From assembly GCA_051294375.1 (NCBI GenBank), contig CM119267.1, forward strand, positions 21,682,044 to 21,746,043: a stretch of 64,000 nucleotides of DNA. Direction: 5' to 3'. Made by a program: the position numbers and the translations under genes. The notes under the pieces were generated by a model that was not told where the DNA came from, ran no database searches, and was given only the letters and a program-made list of their open reading frames with translations. Origin of the DNA: Paraspadella gotoi (lineage: Eukaryota; Chaetognatha). Of this stretch, positions 34,691 to 45,344 are shown piece by piece (position 1 is the stretch's first letter; every line of letters starts with the position of its first letter).

Positions 34691-34710
34691 CTTCAGGACA
34701 ATCTCGACGT
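27024..34710 (+). CDS. Leucine-rich-repeat protein: N-terminal exons plus first (error-rich) copy of middle exons
   Basis: Clean exons: 27024-27087, 27156-27322, 28267-28436, 31155-31314, 31605-31802. Lower-quality exons follow at 32507-32604, 33283-33378, 33662-33821, 34249-34389 and 34697-34710 (cut by a gap). The protein begins with a Cys cluster (CPADPPCNCD), then LRRs (HLNFSRNVIRSVEDSAF, SIDLSHNRVSSISYKAF, SVDLSYNELEDIP, HLDLSFNKIQRIS across an intron), then an LRRCT cap (NPFHCDCKLKQLL..LKC..LIC), then a second Cys cluster and second LRR module. This two-module layout resembles arthropod secreted LRR proteins often named oplophorus-luciferin 2-monooxygenase non-catalytic subunit-like. 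The name is by homology; function here is unknown. From exon 5 on, single-base indels break the frame and the donor after 31802 has lost a G compared with the second copy. Confidence 0.75.
27590..28030. repeat. AT-rich interspersed repeat (family R), LRR intron 2
   Basis: The block at 27595-27830 is closely similar to 55505-55745 ('gtagtaaaatttctaaatttaac', 'cagtaggccatatttatac', 'taaaatttcaaaacagtttttt', 'ggattt.gtcataaaaagttg'). The remainder resembles 30650-30800. Confidence 0.65.
28190..28266. repeat. (CT)n microsatellite forming the polypyrimidine tract of LRR exon 3
   Basis: The CT run ends in ctctccag, which is the acceptor itself; exon 3 starts at 28267. Confidence 0.9.
29561..30293 (-). 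mobile_element. Composite SINE-like insertion (family D), absent from second LRR copy
   Basis: The second LRR copy reads acaaaagtgtcttatt without interruption at about 35311-35327. Here the same site is split, with agtgt on both sides (29556-29560 and 30289-30293). The insert holds two direct copies of a block of about 250 bp (29561-29810 and 30036-30293, starting tatggcaacagccgggttgcc). Between them are three tandem copies of gggcataggcgtttgtcgta (29908-30000). The reverse complement matches 43430-43480 (gttgccatacagtggtgagc). No coding capacity. Confidence 0.8.
30487..31105. mobile_element. MITE-like insertion with 8-bp target duplication (family R)
   Basis: In the second LRR copy the site reads aaaccattgctcaatcg (about 35501). 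Here it is split by about 610 bp and ccattgct occurs on both sides (30479-30486 and 31098-31105). Outer bases are (t)agag and ctcta. An 8-bp duplication with TAGAG-like ends would fit a non-autonomous hAT element. The internal sequence belongs to the AT-rich repeat also seen at 5960-6500. Confidence 0.6.
31818..31932. repeat. (GA)n microsatellite just after an LRR exon donor
   Basis: Two GA runs starting about 15 bases after the exon end at 31802. The second LRR copy has the same arrangement at 36218-36353. Confidence 0.9.
31948..32430. mobile_element. Insertion present only in the first LRR copy
   Basis: Between gatagtaattgtagagttg and tgcaatacattattaa this copy has about 480 extra bases that the second copy lacks at about 36370-36390. 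The inserted sequence is GC-rich (for example 'gcacgattaagccacgtccc', 'gacccgcactgagatacgg') and has no protein signature. A SINE-like nature is inferred from size and composition. Confidence 0.55.
32840..33195 (-). mobile_element. Penelope-type terminal repeat remnant in LRR intron (copy 1)
   Basis: Inverted repeats of about 50 bp (agtagaagagttttatttttc near 32860 and its complement near 33175) surround a small AT-rich body. Each arm has the GAAAC/GTTTC part of a degenerate hammerhead (32928 minus, 33133 plus), but no CTGANGA core. The same element is in the second copy at 36800-37165, so it predates the duplication or allele split. Confidence 0.55.
33955..34180 (-). mobile_element. Small Penelope-type element with degenerate hammerhead (copy 1)
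   Basis: Inverted arms (gtagagaaaagctaag..tttttgtgacaaaa and ttttgtcacaaaaataaaactgttttcctac). The hammerhead-like sequence on the minus strand at 34011-34050 has GAAACATG and a stem II, but the core reads TTGATGT instead of CTGATGA. Confidence 0.55.
34503..34551. repeat. (GA)n microsatellite
   Basis: Perfect run in an LRR intron. It can pair with the (CT)n run at 34636-34690 in the same intron. Confidence 0.95.
34636..34696. repeat. (CT)n microsatellite forming a splice acceptor tract
   Basis: A CT run followed by tttctccttcag; a partial exon (GACAATCTCGACGT) begins at 34697 and is cut by the gap. Confidence 0.9.
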
Positions 34711-34735
34711 NNNNNNNNNNNNNNNNNNNNNNNNN
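34711..34735. other. Assembly gap (25 N)
   Basis: 25 N characters. Sequence to the right restarts inside LRR intron 3 (homologous to 29218 onward). Confidence 1.
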
Positions 34736-34792
34736 TATATTATTAATGGGAGAGGTTGTCTTCTATAAATAGAGGGATCATCTATACAACAC

Positions 34793-35137
34793 AGGTATGA
34801 AACCTTTGGTATCTACAATATATAATCATCCATTCATTCACAAGATAAGGCTATCTTGCCCTGACTTATGGACAGGCTTGGTGGTTAAGGCCTCCATCAC
34901 TCTTACACAGTATAATACATAGCAGCGTCCCTGCCAAGCTTTCAATCAAGACTCTCTTCACAGTCTCGTTTATAATCCACTCCCAGAGTACCTGCTTCCT
35001 ATCAAAAGCTGGGAAAAATTTTCAAAGAATGTTCAATGATGAAAGACCACCCTTAAGTATTAGATCGGGGAATACTTATTGTACTCCGCACTAGCATCAA
35101 AATACAAGGAGCTGAATTTTATCAATTTATGAATTTT
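34793..35137. mobile_element. Insertion carrying SINE-like family A, only in second LRR copy
   Basis: The first LRR copy joins 'ctatacaacac' directly to 'ttatattacttcctgcc' (about 29270-29290). Here about 345 bases intervene, including the family A repeat (34855-34990) related to 5235-5375. Confidence 0.65.
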
Positions 35138-35557
35138 ATATTACTTCCTGCCTTGGTTTTCTAAATAGATATCAGGCATTTCAGTAAGAAAATCATTAAT
35201 GAGAAGTCGAGAACCTCATAATATCTAAAAGGCTGAAGAGAAAGGGGTGGAATAGGTAATTTTTTGGGAGACTAAGCTTTAACATAAATATATCATAAAA
35301 CATATTTTACAAAAGTGTCTTATTTTTTTTCGGCGAATCAGAAACCGTTCTTAAAATTAAAAAAAAATATTATTTTGAAATTTTATGATTTTATAAAGAA
35401 AATTCAATTTATGATACTGTAATTTATGATACTGTAATGAAATTTTTTTAAAAATTCAATAATTATTTTTCATTTCATATACAAAGGCAGCAAAAAAAAA
35501 CCATTGCTCAATCGCTCAATCGGTTCATTACACTCCTTTCCATTCAACGCCATCCAG

Positions 35558-36288
35558 TTTCAACAAGATCCAACGAATAAGCGTCTCGGCCCTTCGTCTG
35601 CTTGAAGACACGCTGGGCGACAAGAAGGATCTCAAGATCGACCTTCTCGGAAATCCTTTCCACTGCGACTGTAAACTCAAGCAGTTGCTCAAGACCATGA
35701 AAAAGTTTTTCGACAACGTGAGTGTGGATGAATGCGGAGAGGAGGGGTGAGATATCCAAGAATTGGTTCCCATAAGTATAATAATAAATAAACAGAACTA
35801 TTAACTATTGTTGCTTATTATCAGCTACTCTTTAATCAATCATTAAAAACAATTACGATACTAAAAAGAGTGAATTTATAATCTGAAACCATGCTCTTAT
35901 ATGCAAATGAGATTTACATGCTTGAAGCAAAATTTAATCTCTCATACTATATTTTTAAGCCACTACTAATAAAACTCTACCTTAAACAACCACGCCCACC
36001 CCCAAGTTCCTTCACCCCCACGACCTAAAATGCGTCTCCCCTCCCATTCTGGAGGGGCGCGTTCTCGGCGCCTTTTCCGAAGATGAGCTCATTTGCCCCA
36101 CATCCCCGCCCACCACCTCCGACCCCACCGGAATACAACATCCCAAATGTCCCGAGTTCCCTTGTGGTTGCGACTTCGTGGGAAACGTTTACTGCGCCCA
36201 GGTTTGAGGGAGGAAGGGGAAGAGAGAGAGAGAGAGAGAGAGAGAGTAGTATTGTAGAGTTGAGGAAGAGAGAGAAGAGAGAGAGAGA

Positions 36289-36357
<69 letters not shown>

Positions 36358-39300
36358 TAATTGTAGAGTTGAGGAAACAATATACGTAATACATTATTAA
36401 TCTTATTTTAATATTTCACGTAACATATATTTTAATATATATAATTTAATCTTTTACCCCCAGACCAACATGATGTACAACAACGTGACTTTCGACAAGG
36501 TTCCGCCTCTCGACACTCCCAAAGATTACGTCTGGATGTTTTTGCATTTGTCCGGTCATAAGGTTCGTTGATAAGATCGATGTTCTTTTATTTATTTTTT
36601 AATTGTGGCCATATGTTTATTTCTAAATAAGGAATTGTCTATGAATCGAGAAGTACCAAGAATTCAATTAAAGTTAAAAACAACTGTACAAGGCCTAAAC
36701 TTGAAGATTTGAAGAGAAAATGAAATTAATAAAATGAAATTAATAAAATTACTAACTATAATTTTTGATATATTTGTATAGTTTCCATTCGTTTCGTTGT
36801 TTTCAAATGTTAGTTTACAAAGTAGAAGAGTTTTATTTTTCTTTTTAACAACGTTTATTTATTGAATGGTAAATGTTTCGGTTTTGATTTCAAATTTGCC
36901 GAACATAACATAACATAACATTTTATTCATGATTCCATTTTAAACGTTAGTGTCTTTTGTTTTTGTTGTTTATAGTTTAATAGTTTAGTTTTTACTTGTT
37001 TACCGTTTTCTAGTCTTTAAATCTGTTACTGTTTCTGTCATTACTGTTTTTGTTATTAATAAAAAAAAAATTTCGAATGTTTTAAATCAAAATCGAAACA
37101 TGCACGATTTAATAAACGTTGTTGAAAAGAAAAATAAAACTTTTCTACTTTCTAAACTAACTTTTGAGTTTTGACAATATATATATTTTTTTCTTCCTTC
37201 CGCATTTTCTCATATATTTTTTGTTTCCCTTTATTTTTCTGTCTCAGATTAAAGAAATTGAGTTGATGGCTTTTTATCCGATGAAAGTCAGAGGCATATC
37301 TCTCACTGGAAACATCATCGAAACGATTCACCAAGGTTCACAGTTAAGACGGTCACACCGATAGAGAACTAAATTAAACACTATTTTCCGAAAGCGCTCC
37401 ATTTCCTTTATCCTTGTACTTAATTTTAACCCTAAACTGTAACCCAGACGTTATCTCTAACCTCTAACCTTATCCCATTTTCTTTACCTTAATCCCTAAC
37501 CCTAAATTTACAAACCTATAATATAAATGTAATTCTGAAATTAGATAAATAAGTTGTGTTTCGAATATATGGCTCCAAGTATTTAAACTCTAAGCACCAT
37601 ATTCCCCCTCCATCTTCCCCCGACATTTTCCCCTTTAACTTTCCCCCCCCATCCCCCTCCATCCCCACTTCCCAAATATCTCGCCCCTCTTACTTTCAGA
37701 CGCCTTCTCGGCACGGAGCAGGAATTGACGGATGCTGTTGCTGGAGGGAATCGCTTGTCGACGGTCCCGATCCCGTCCTCGATCTTCCGATGCTCAACAC
37801 TCTCGATCTCAGCCTCAACGACATCTTCAGCGTCGACGCTGCCACCGTGAGGGAGTTCGTCGTCGTTTCTTTTTTTGTGAACAGTTTTTTTTTAAATAAA
37901 GTTTAAATTAAACTAAAATAAAAGTTAAATTTTTTAAAAAAGTTATGGTGTAAACCCTTCTATTTCGTTGCGATTTAGAATTGTAGAGAAAACTAAGTTT
38001 TATTTTTTATGACAAAACAAACAAAACAACATGTTTCGCTCTTATTGCGAGCCATCATCAGTGCTTTCAGTTTTAACAAACTGCTCGCAACAAGAGTTAA
38101 TGTTAATGTTAATGTTAATCGCAGAGATGTGGAAGCGATCGATTTTTTCCGCGCTGCAAATTCCGGCGCTTCCAAGACCCCTCCCGCTCCCGTTTTCGGG
38201 TGCAATCCTTACTTTTTTAGCCCGGAATCGCTTTCGGTTTCGAGTGCAGCAATGCGCCTTCCTTTCTTTAGAGATTTTACATGTTGTTATTATTTATAAA
38301 AATCTCTTTTTAGACATGTAATTCATTGGTAAATAATTTGTTAAACAATCTTTTTTGGTAAAATAAAAGTGAAATTTTTACTATATGAAAAATTGTAAGA
38401 TTTGTAGAATTGTAAGAATCGTTCGTGTGGAAATGAGTTTAAATGAAAAACAAAAACCTTTTCCCTATTTGCTTTTTTTATTTTTTATTAAATATAAATA
38501 TAAGCTGCATTAATTATCAATTAAATCAATTAATTAATCAATCATTAATTACTAAACAACTAAAATCAATCAAAATCAACATTAAAAAATTAATGAAATC
38601 ATTTTTTATCAATCATATCAATTAAATAATCAATTAATTTATAATCAACTAATTAATAATTTATTTATCATAAATTATTAAAAGAACAATTAATAGAATA
38701 ATCAATTAATTAATCAATCTTAACAATGTCAGTATTATCATTGTCATCTCCAACATCGTTGGTTGCTTTTGTCCTGGTCAGTGACCTTGAAAAGACCTAA
38801 ATTAACAGGCCTGATATGAATTTATTTTATTTGATCATCAATCATTCAATTAATGCATGTGGTGCTATCCTCGTGTCATCATAATCATCATCAGGGGTAG
38901 TTCATTTCTTTTGTGCATTAATGAAAAGACAAAAAAACAACAAGTTTTGAACTAACATGGCCAAGAACTTGATCAGTTAATTAATTATTTAATCAATTAA
39001 TCAAATATTCAATCAATCAATCAAAAAAATTAGCAATCAATCCAATTTGTCATCGTCGTGTATTATCAATTGTCGTGGTTTGCCCATCATTAATTATTTA
39101 ATTATTAAACTCCTCTTATCTTTGTTGGACTTGGCAAAAAAAATGTATCTTTTTATTTTATTTATCCCTGTTGTTTTGTTTTCTCTTCTTCTCTCATCTC
39201 TATTCTCTCTCTTAAACAAGTTTCACTTTCTTTTCAAACTCACTCAATCTGCCTTACCTTCAACTGTCCTCACAGATCTGACCACTATTCTGTCTCACCA

Positions 39301-40919
39301 CTTTGTTGAAAAACTTTTACCCCTCTGTCTCTCTTTCCTCTCTCATTCACACTCTTCTTTTAACACAATTTTAATTATTGATGTCCATATGCTGACTGAG
39401 GCTTTGAAGTAAACAAGCCGAAACATGTCGCAACTATTAATTAAAAATGCGTTGTTACAAATTCAAAAATTCTTTTTCTTTCTCTAAATTAATTACATTG
39501 AATATTTTTATAATGTTTTGCGGTGACTCAAAACAAAGAATTTAAAGAAAAATTCGAGGCGTGTTTTTTGTGAAAAGAAACTTATATTCAAAAACAGAGT
39601 AAAAAAAGAAAAAGATAAATAATACAACAACAACTACGTATTTACATTGGCTGAGAAAAAGGTCACCATAACAAGATGGTAAAAACAGGTCATTCTTATT
39701 GACCACTACGATACTACGGTCACAAAGTATCAGTATTAGACTTCTCGTTAATTACTCGTTATGTAATTATTAAATAATTTATTTTTTATTCAATTAATTA
39801 ATCAATTAATTACCGCTAATGATCGTGGCAGAACCGTGCTTGTTTTGCTCAAACTTGTTTATTAATAATTTTGATTTATTTGATTTTAATATATTCTTTT
39901 TTTATTTGCTTTTTTGTTCAGTGGCAGAGGGGAAGAAAGAAAGAAGATAGAGAGAGAGTGGTGTGTTTAGAGATTTAAGTATGTATAAGCATAATATTAT
40001 GCAATATTGCCAATAAAACAGATCATCTTGGTTTTAAAACTTGTTTGTAACATGAAAAAAGGTTATGGATTTAAAAAAAGAGACTTAAATTTAAAGAAAA
40101 ATATAAAATATATAGAAATAAATTTTTAATTTTATAGAATTAAAAGTTTAATTTAAATTAAATTTAAACTTAATTACAGTTTTTCAGATAGAAAAAATCT
40201 TTTTTTCATACTCAGATTTTATTTAAATATATTAAAAAGAATATTAAAAAAATAAATATGTAATTTTTTTCATAGATTCTCGACCAAAGAGGAAAAAAGA
40301 ATAAAAAGGAAAAATAATAAAAGAAGAAATAAGAAAAATTGAATAAAAAAATTTGGAGCAAACAATTTTAAATGTTGAAAATAAATATAAAAACAAATTT
40401 TTAAAAGAAAATCAAGAAAGAGGCAGGGGGCTGCAAAGATTTTAATACATTAAATACCTTTCATTTCTAACAATAAAAACAAATGACCAGGAAGCGAACA
40501 CGCAGGGTTATTATAGCTTCTCGGGTTCAATCCTTTATTCTCAAATTTTTCTATCCTCCGGTTTCGGGGTTCTTAAAAAAATCGGGCCGCTTCCAACCAG
40601 TGTTCGCTTACGCTTTCCGATCGGCGTCCACGATCTTGATGTTAAGTGTTAATGTTAATGGATAATGTTAAGAATAAAAAATCGTCTTTTGTCACAAAAT
40701 ATAAACTTGTTTTCTCTAGCATTAAAAGTTGAAAATTTTAAAAATTAAAAAGAAAATTAATAAATTTTAATTTTAAATTTTAATTCCAGACGCGGAAACT
40801 TCACAACATGGTTTACTCGGACATTCACGGGGCGGTATTAAGAACGAGTTTTTCATTCACATGGGACGAAACGCTTCAACTGCTCATGCGACATATGGGA
40901 TTTTCACGTCTTTGTCAAG
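35558..40919 (+). CDS. Leucine-rich-repeat protein, second copy of middle exons (better quality)
   Basis: Exons: 35558-35717, 36007-36201, 36464-36562, 37248-37335, 37700-37846 and 40790-40919. They encode the last LRR and LRRCT (NPFHCDCKLKQLLKTMKKFF), a Cys cluster (KCPEFPCGCDFVGNVYCAQ), then TNMMYNNVTFDKVPPLDTP, ELMAFYPMKVRGISLTGN, an LRR exon and TRKLHNMVYSDIHGAVLRT. Donor and acceptor sites are intact, unlike the first copy. The exon at 37700 still has frame problems in both copies (DAFxGTEQELT.., MLNTLDLSLNDIF in shifted frames). N-terminal exons are not repeated and the 3' exons are absent from the window. Extracellular location is inferred from the LRRNT/LRRCT-type Cys clusters. Confidence 0.72.
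36218..36353. repeat. (GA)n microsatellite after LRR exon donor (copy 2)
   Basis: Same position as 31818-31932, with different run lengths. Confidence 0.9.
36800..37165 (-). mobile_element. Penelope-type terminal repeat remnant (copy 2)
   Basis: Homologue of 32840-33195. Inverted arms lie near 36820-36870 and 37090-37150, with half hammerheads (36872 minus, 37096 plus). Confidence 0.55.
38027..38064 (-). ncRNA. Degenerate hammerhead ribozyme motif
   Basis: Minus strand: CTGATGA, stem II GCTC/GAGC with loop GCAATAA, GAAAC, ATGTT. The core is complete, but stem I cannot form well (A opposite G next to the core) and the triplet is GUU, so activity is doubtful. The first LRR copy has a further decayed version at 34011-34050. 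Confidence 0.6.
39150..39480 (+). mobile_element. Penelope-like element 3' fragment
   Basis: The stretch at 39215-39340 matches the reverse complement of 7700-7830 (actcaatctg.cttcac, tgtcctcaca, tctgaccactattct), which is the 3' UTR of the Penelope-like element. A hammerhead-like motif follows at 39391-39432 (CTGACTGA with one extra base, stem II GGCTT/AAGCC, GAAACATGTC). Confidence 0.7.
39519..39732 (-). mobile_element. Solo LTR of the Ty3/Gypsy family at 55750
   Basis: It aligns over its whole 214 bp with 55750-55968. Shared landmarks are cggtgactcaaaac, tatttacattggctgagaaa, aggtcattcttattgacca and tacggtcacaaagta. It starts TG and ends CA. Neighbouring 4-mers gttt and gtat may be a mutated target duplication. 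No internal retroelement sequence adjoins it. Confidence 0.8.
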
Positions 40920-43199
40920 GTAAAGAAACTTTCATTGACTGCTACTATAAACCCTATCCCTTTACTTTATTACTTACGACACGATGAAAAATGGCGTAAC
41001 GTTACTGTTCCGCGCGCATAAAAAAATTTCACTGTTCAAAATTATATATTTTTTTTATTTTTTGAAACAATTATAGTTCATAGTTGATATACAAAAATAT
41101 CAATGCAAAATCTTTTTTTTGTTTTTAGATATGAACTGAATAAATAGGGGTGAAAGATGAATAAAATTTCTTTAAAAAGTTACTTATTCATATTTATTCA
41201 TAAAATTGTAATAGAAAAATTAAAAAAAATTAATAGTCTATAGTTAGTGTTATGTTCCTCTACTACATGGAAAAAAAAACCTCGTTTAAAATTAGATCTG
41301 GGAAGTGTGGTAACTAGGCTTCCAATGGAAGTCACGCACGCCGATCATTCTTTCAAATAAATTTTTTTTATTTAATATATTTGAAATAGGGAAAAAATAG
41401 AAAATTAGGAATGCAGGTTGGAGAAAGGGTACATAATATCTGGACATATTGACATGAATGATAATCATCGACCGTTTTTTATGTCTTGTGAATGGGGGCA
41501 GTAACAAAACCGAAAAATTTTATAATTTAAGTCAAGTCAATTACCGTTGTTAATTAATGGATGATAAATAATAAAATTAAATGTCCTTGTAATAAAGGTT
41601 GATATATTTAAAAATAAAATTATCAATATAATTAACCCAATGATGTCTTGCTTTGTCAAAATATGTTGCCAGCTATATAATTTTTTTAAATTTTATTATA
41701 ATAAACTAGCAGTGGAATCAAGCCTTTTTGTTTGCAGTTTTTTTAATAAAAAGAAAATAAGAAAAAAAATTCACTGCTGACATGAATTTTCGTACAACAT
41801 AATTCGACATATTGGCCAAAGAATCAGGTATGGCTGATGAGGGTCAAATATTTTATTCCATTCATTAAAAAAAGATAAAGCTAAAAATAACAAACTCAAA
41901 TTAATTTCAAGTAACTCAAGTAATTCAATCATTCAGATTTTTTAATCAGATCAGAGCTTTTAGGTATCTTCTAAAGATTTCTGGGGATTTCGAAGCTAAG
42001 GTCTATATCTTGGTCCGGTATACTCCAAGTAAACAGCAAGATTTCCGAACTGCAGAGTAAGTGATTCTGTTAATCCACTCACAATGGATGCGGTCTTGTG
42101 GAGATCCCGTGAAAATGGCTGTCGAAGATGGTCACGGGATCTCAAGAATCGGATACTGACCTTTGGGCAGAAAGTAACCGCGACGACTGCATTTTGTTAA
42201 GAGATAGTATTGTTAAGTTAGAGAGAGAGAGAGAGGAGAGAGAGAAGAGAGAGAGAATGAAAATAGAAAAGACTAATAATCAAGCCAAATTCAGAAACCT
42301 AAAGGGAGCCCAAAGAACGGATTCAATCTCTATTTCTTCATCATCTTCCTCCTGTCTTGCAGATTCAAAGCTTCAATCATCGCTGTTTAGCGTCATCATC
42401 AGTATTGTCCACGCGGTCGTCTCTTCAAATGTGGCAGGAAGAGAAGTGTCCAGAACATTTTTCATGTAGATGTTGATTAGCGTCAGTTAAAGCAACGTCG
42501 ATTTTTTTGCAATTTGCACAAACTGGTATCTATGTTACATTTCAAAGCATGGAAAAATTGTGTTGCAAATACTGATTTCCATGCAACGTAAAGATATGGT
42601 ATTTTTTGAAATGCCTTAAATGGGATACCCTTTGGATTCGGATCGCGATCAAGAAAGGTGAACAATTTCAATCCTTGAAGAAATAATAAAAATCAAAATT
42701 CAAAAAATTACTATCTGAAAAATAATTGTTTAATTAAGATATAACACCTAAAAAAAGAGAATTCCCATTTGGCTGCATTGAAGGTCCAATCCAGAAAAGA
42801 ATACGTTCTTGACTTGTTCTGCAATTGTAATTTGCTCTGATCTGCTGATTATCTCACTTCCTAGTCTCGTTCAACACTGGACATTCGACCATGCTTCGCG
42901 CATTACGATGCTTGCTTAGCCACCGATGGTGTCCGAATAAGTTTTTGCCCTGCGTTGACTCTCAAAGAATTGAAGGAGAACGTATTTATATAAATGACGG
43001 CGATACAACGTTTCTCTAATATGAAAGATTGGTTTATTCACCGAATTGCGACCGAATTGCCCGGCGCACTGATCGCTTCCAGGAATAAAAATTTCTTGTG
43101 CTTGAAAACACCTTCTTCGAAGATTTTTAATAATCTGAAAACATCAGAATAGTAATATATATAAAAAAAAATTGGCAAGATTAATTGTTTTAGTATATT
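40920..43199. other. No gene recognised
   Basis: AT-rich. The homology between the two LRR copies ends at about 40980. Short open frames at 41292-41507 (-), 42128-42469 (+) and 42483-42671 (-) have no recognisable signature. A GA-rich run lies at 42220-42256. Confidence 0.4.
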
Positions 43200-43490
43200 G
43201 TGGCGAAGCCTAATTCGCCTCGCCGTATAGCTCTGTAGAAATTAGCTCGTCCATTGACTTGGACAGCTAGTACTTCGCATTAAATCAACCGTGATCCAGT
43301 TCAGATCCCTCGGCACGCTGGTTAAGGTGCGATGTGGTTGCTATAAGCACGCCAGTGACATGGGGCGTCAACTGCAGGTCCAAAGCCCTGAGCGCCAGCA
43401 TGTCGGAGATGCCCAACCCCAGCATCACACCAGTCGCCTCCGTTGCCATACAGTGGTGAGCCCGACTATCGATAGCAGGGTATGAATACT
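43200..43490 (+). repeat. SINE-like repeat, family D
   Basis: Its 3' half (gagatgcccaaccccagcatcaca, gttgccatacagtggtgagcccgactatcga) matches the reverse complement of the insertion at 29561-30293. Landmarks of the 5' half are 'ttagctcgtccattgacttgg' and 'cacgctggttaaggtgcgatg'. Confidence 0.65.
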
Positions 43491-43799
43491 ACGCTACATA
43501 TATTAGAATAATTATGACTATAAATTTTTATAGAAATAAAAGTCATTTCTACTTGACATAGTTACTTATTTTATATAAAATTATTTATAATTGGAATGGA
43601 ATGGTTTGAGATTAAATTTTGTTGTGAGGGGTAGGGAAAGTTGCGTGATTGTGCTAGGATATAAAGTTTCAATGAAATCGTCAAAGTTGGAATAGAGTTT
43701 AAATGGAAAAACTTCAGGTCAAGTTATTTTAATTCTTTTTCTTCTCTCATTAATTTAAAATGATTGATCGGCTTTTGATTGGATCTTTATAAGAAATCT

Positions 43800-44760
43800 G
43801 TTTTATCTCTGCTCTCTCTCTCATCTCTTTGCTCCTCTCTAATTGGATCAAATAGAACTAATTTTTACCTTCGCATCAAAATCCTGTACTTTGGTAACAG
43901 TGCATTGGCGGTAGATCATTGGTCAAAAATATTATTGGCTCCCACTTTTCTAGCAAGCTTTTGTACAGAAACGTCTAAATTTGAGGCCTATAGGCATACA
44001 TTCCTAGAGCAATCGTGTTCGCTGCATATGCCCAGTGTTGGCATTTCTTGGTGAAAACTTCGAAATTCCGCTGATAGTCCTCGAAAGTTAAACAAATCTT
44101 ACCGCGGACGCAGCTCATTAATGTCTTTCCTGAGTTTTTTCGCCAACTGGATGCGCAGCTTGTGTATATGTGCCGCTTTATAATTCCAACAATCCCTTTC
44201 TAATTCTTTTTTTCCAAGTTGCTCAATACTTTTAACATAGTCCAGAGTCCATATTTTTTTCGTCCGTTAATTCCTTTTGTAACCATAAAGAAGAGATACA
44301 GACGATATTCTGGCATCCGGGGGAATATGCCGGAAAAAAATGAAAAAAACCCCCGGGGGTGGGAACTTGGTAGCATATTCCGTGGCGCAGGATTCTTTTC
44401 CACGTGGACGGAGAAAAAGTATCAGTACGCCATCGCACATTATATTTGCTGCTATTAGTGCGATCATGAGCCTTTGGTTCTTCCTCTATCAACCGACTTT
44501 GTCCAGCGGCCATTTCAATTCTGTAGAAGATTAAGAAATTAAATTTATTTCGGTGAATGACTTTTTAAGGGAGCTATGTTTACCATGAAAATTAGCGTGA
44601 GTTGGACACGCGTTTCGGTTTGATGTCCACGGAACGGCCAGGAAAGTTCCACGATATTGCGAGGATACTCTCGTAACAAAAGCCTGCGCCGAAAATGGAC
44701 ATTTAGTTCGGCAATGAATTTTTGTAACAATGTTTTCTTTTTTGAATCAAGTGTTAAAAA
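43800..44760 (-). pseudogene. Decayed coding sequence, family not recognised
   Basis: On the minus strand several frames carry protein-like stretches joined only through stops and shifts: LLQKFIAELNVHFRRRLLL (about 44730), LFLRPRGKESCATEY (about 44400), AHIHKLRIQLAKKLRKDINE (about 44150) and FEDYQRNFEVFTKKCQHWAY (about 44070). Their composition is more like coding sequence than the surrounding AT-rich DNA. I cannot name the family; a decayed transposon, host pseudogene or old viral insertion are all possible. Confidence 0.3.
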
Positions 44761-45344
44761 ATTTAGGGAGACGATTAGTCTTGAGAGCAGAGACTGTCTC
44801 GTATCCTAGATAATTAAAGTAAGTAAATTTCGAATACCTTATAATGTACATTAATATATATTTATATATTACAGTCGTTGTCCAAAAAAAAACGAGCCAA
44901 CTTTATTTCACTTATAAATAACTCTATATACTTGAATTTTTAAAAAATTTAAAAAGTGATTTTAAAGTTTATTGAAAGATAATAAGTTGGCATAAATTTT
45001 TATTAAATTGGGCCATCCCTTTAGGAGCAATTTTTTTTTCAAAAGAAGTACTAAAATCTGATAGTTTTTAAGAATTATTCTTTTTTGTGATATTTTGTAA
45101 ACTTTTAAAGTAAATTAAAAATAAAAAAAAATATATTGATATCCGAGGGATAGTTGGATAACTGGATTGCCCATATTCGCAAAATAATAATCTTAAGTTA
45201 ATTGAAATATAAATTTTTACAATATTTTCATAGAAATATCCTGGAATTTACAAAGTCATGAAAGTTGCGTTTTTTTTTACAGGAGTGTATAAATAATAGA
45301 TATACTTATAATATAATATTCTTTTGCAAAAACGTTCAATTAAT

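Larger units (their letters stand above)
37975..40720. mobile_element. Composite insertion in LRR intron (copy 2)
   Basis: The outer arms (37982-38030 and 40680-40720) are the same small Penelope-type element as 33955-34180. Inside it, after a (gttaat)n run, copy 2 carries about 2.5 kb (38127-40640) that copy 1 lacks. This inner part includes AT-rich sequence with ATTAATCA runs, a Penelope 3' fragment (39150-39480) and a solo LTR (39519-39732). Its edges (ggaagcg.., cgggt.caatcctt) resemble one another, so it may be flanked by diverged repeats. Confidence 0.6.

Noticed and set aside
37425-37510. CCCTAA/AACCT-like repeats resembling telomere sequence
   Set aside because: Only a few irregular copies in an intron; no array.
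43200-43490. Possible tRNA gene in the GC-rich block
   Set aside because: No cloverleaf could be formed; the block is repeated elsewhere as part of a SINE-like family.
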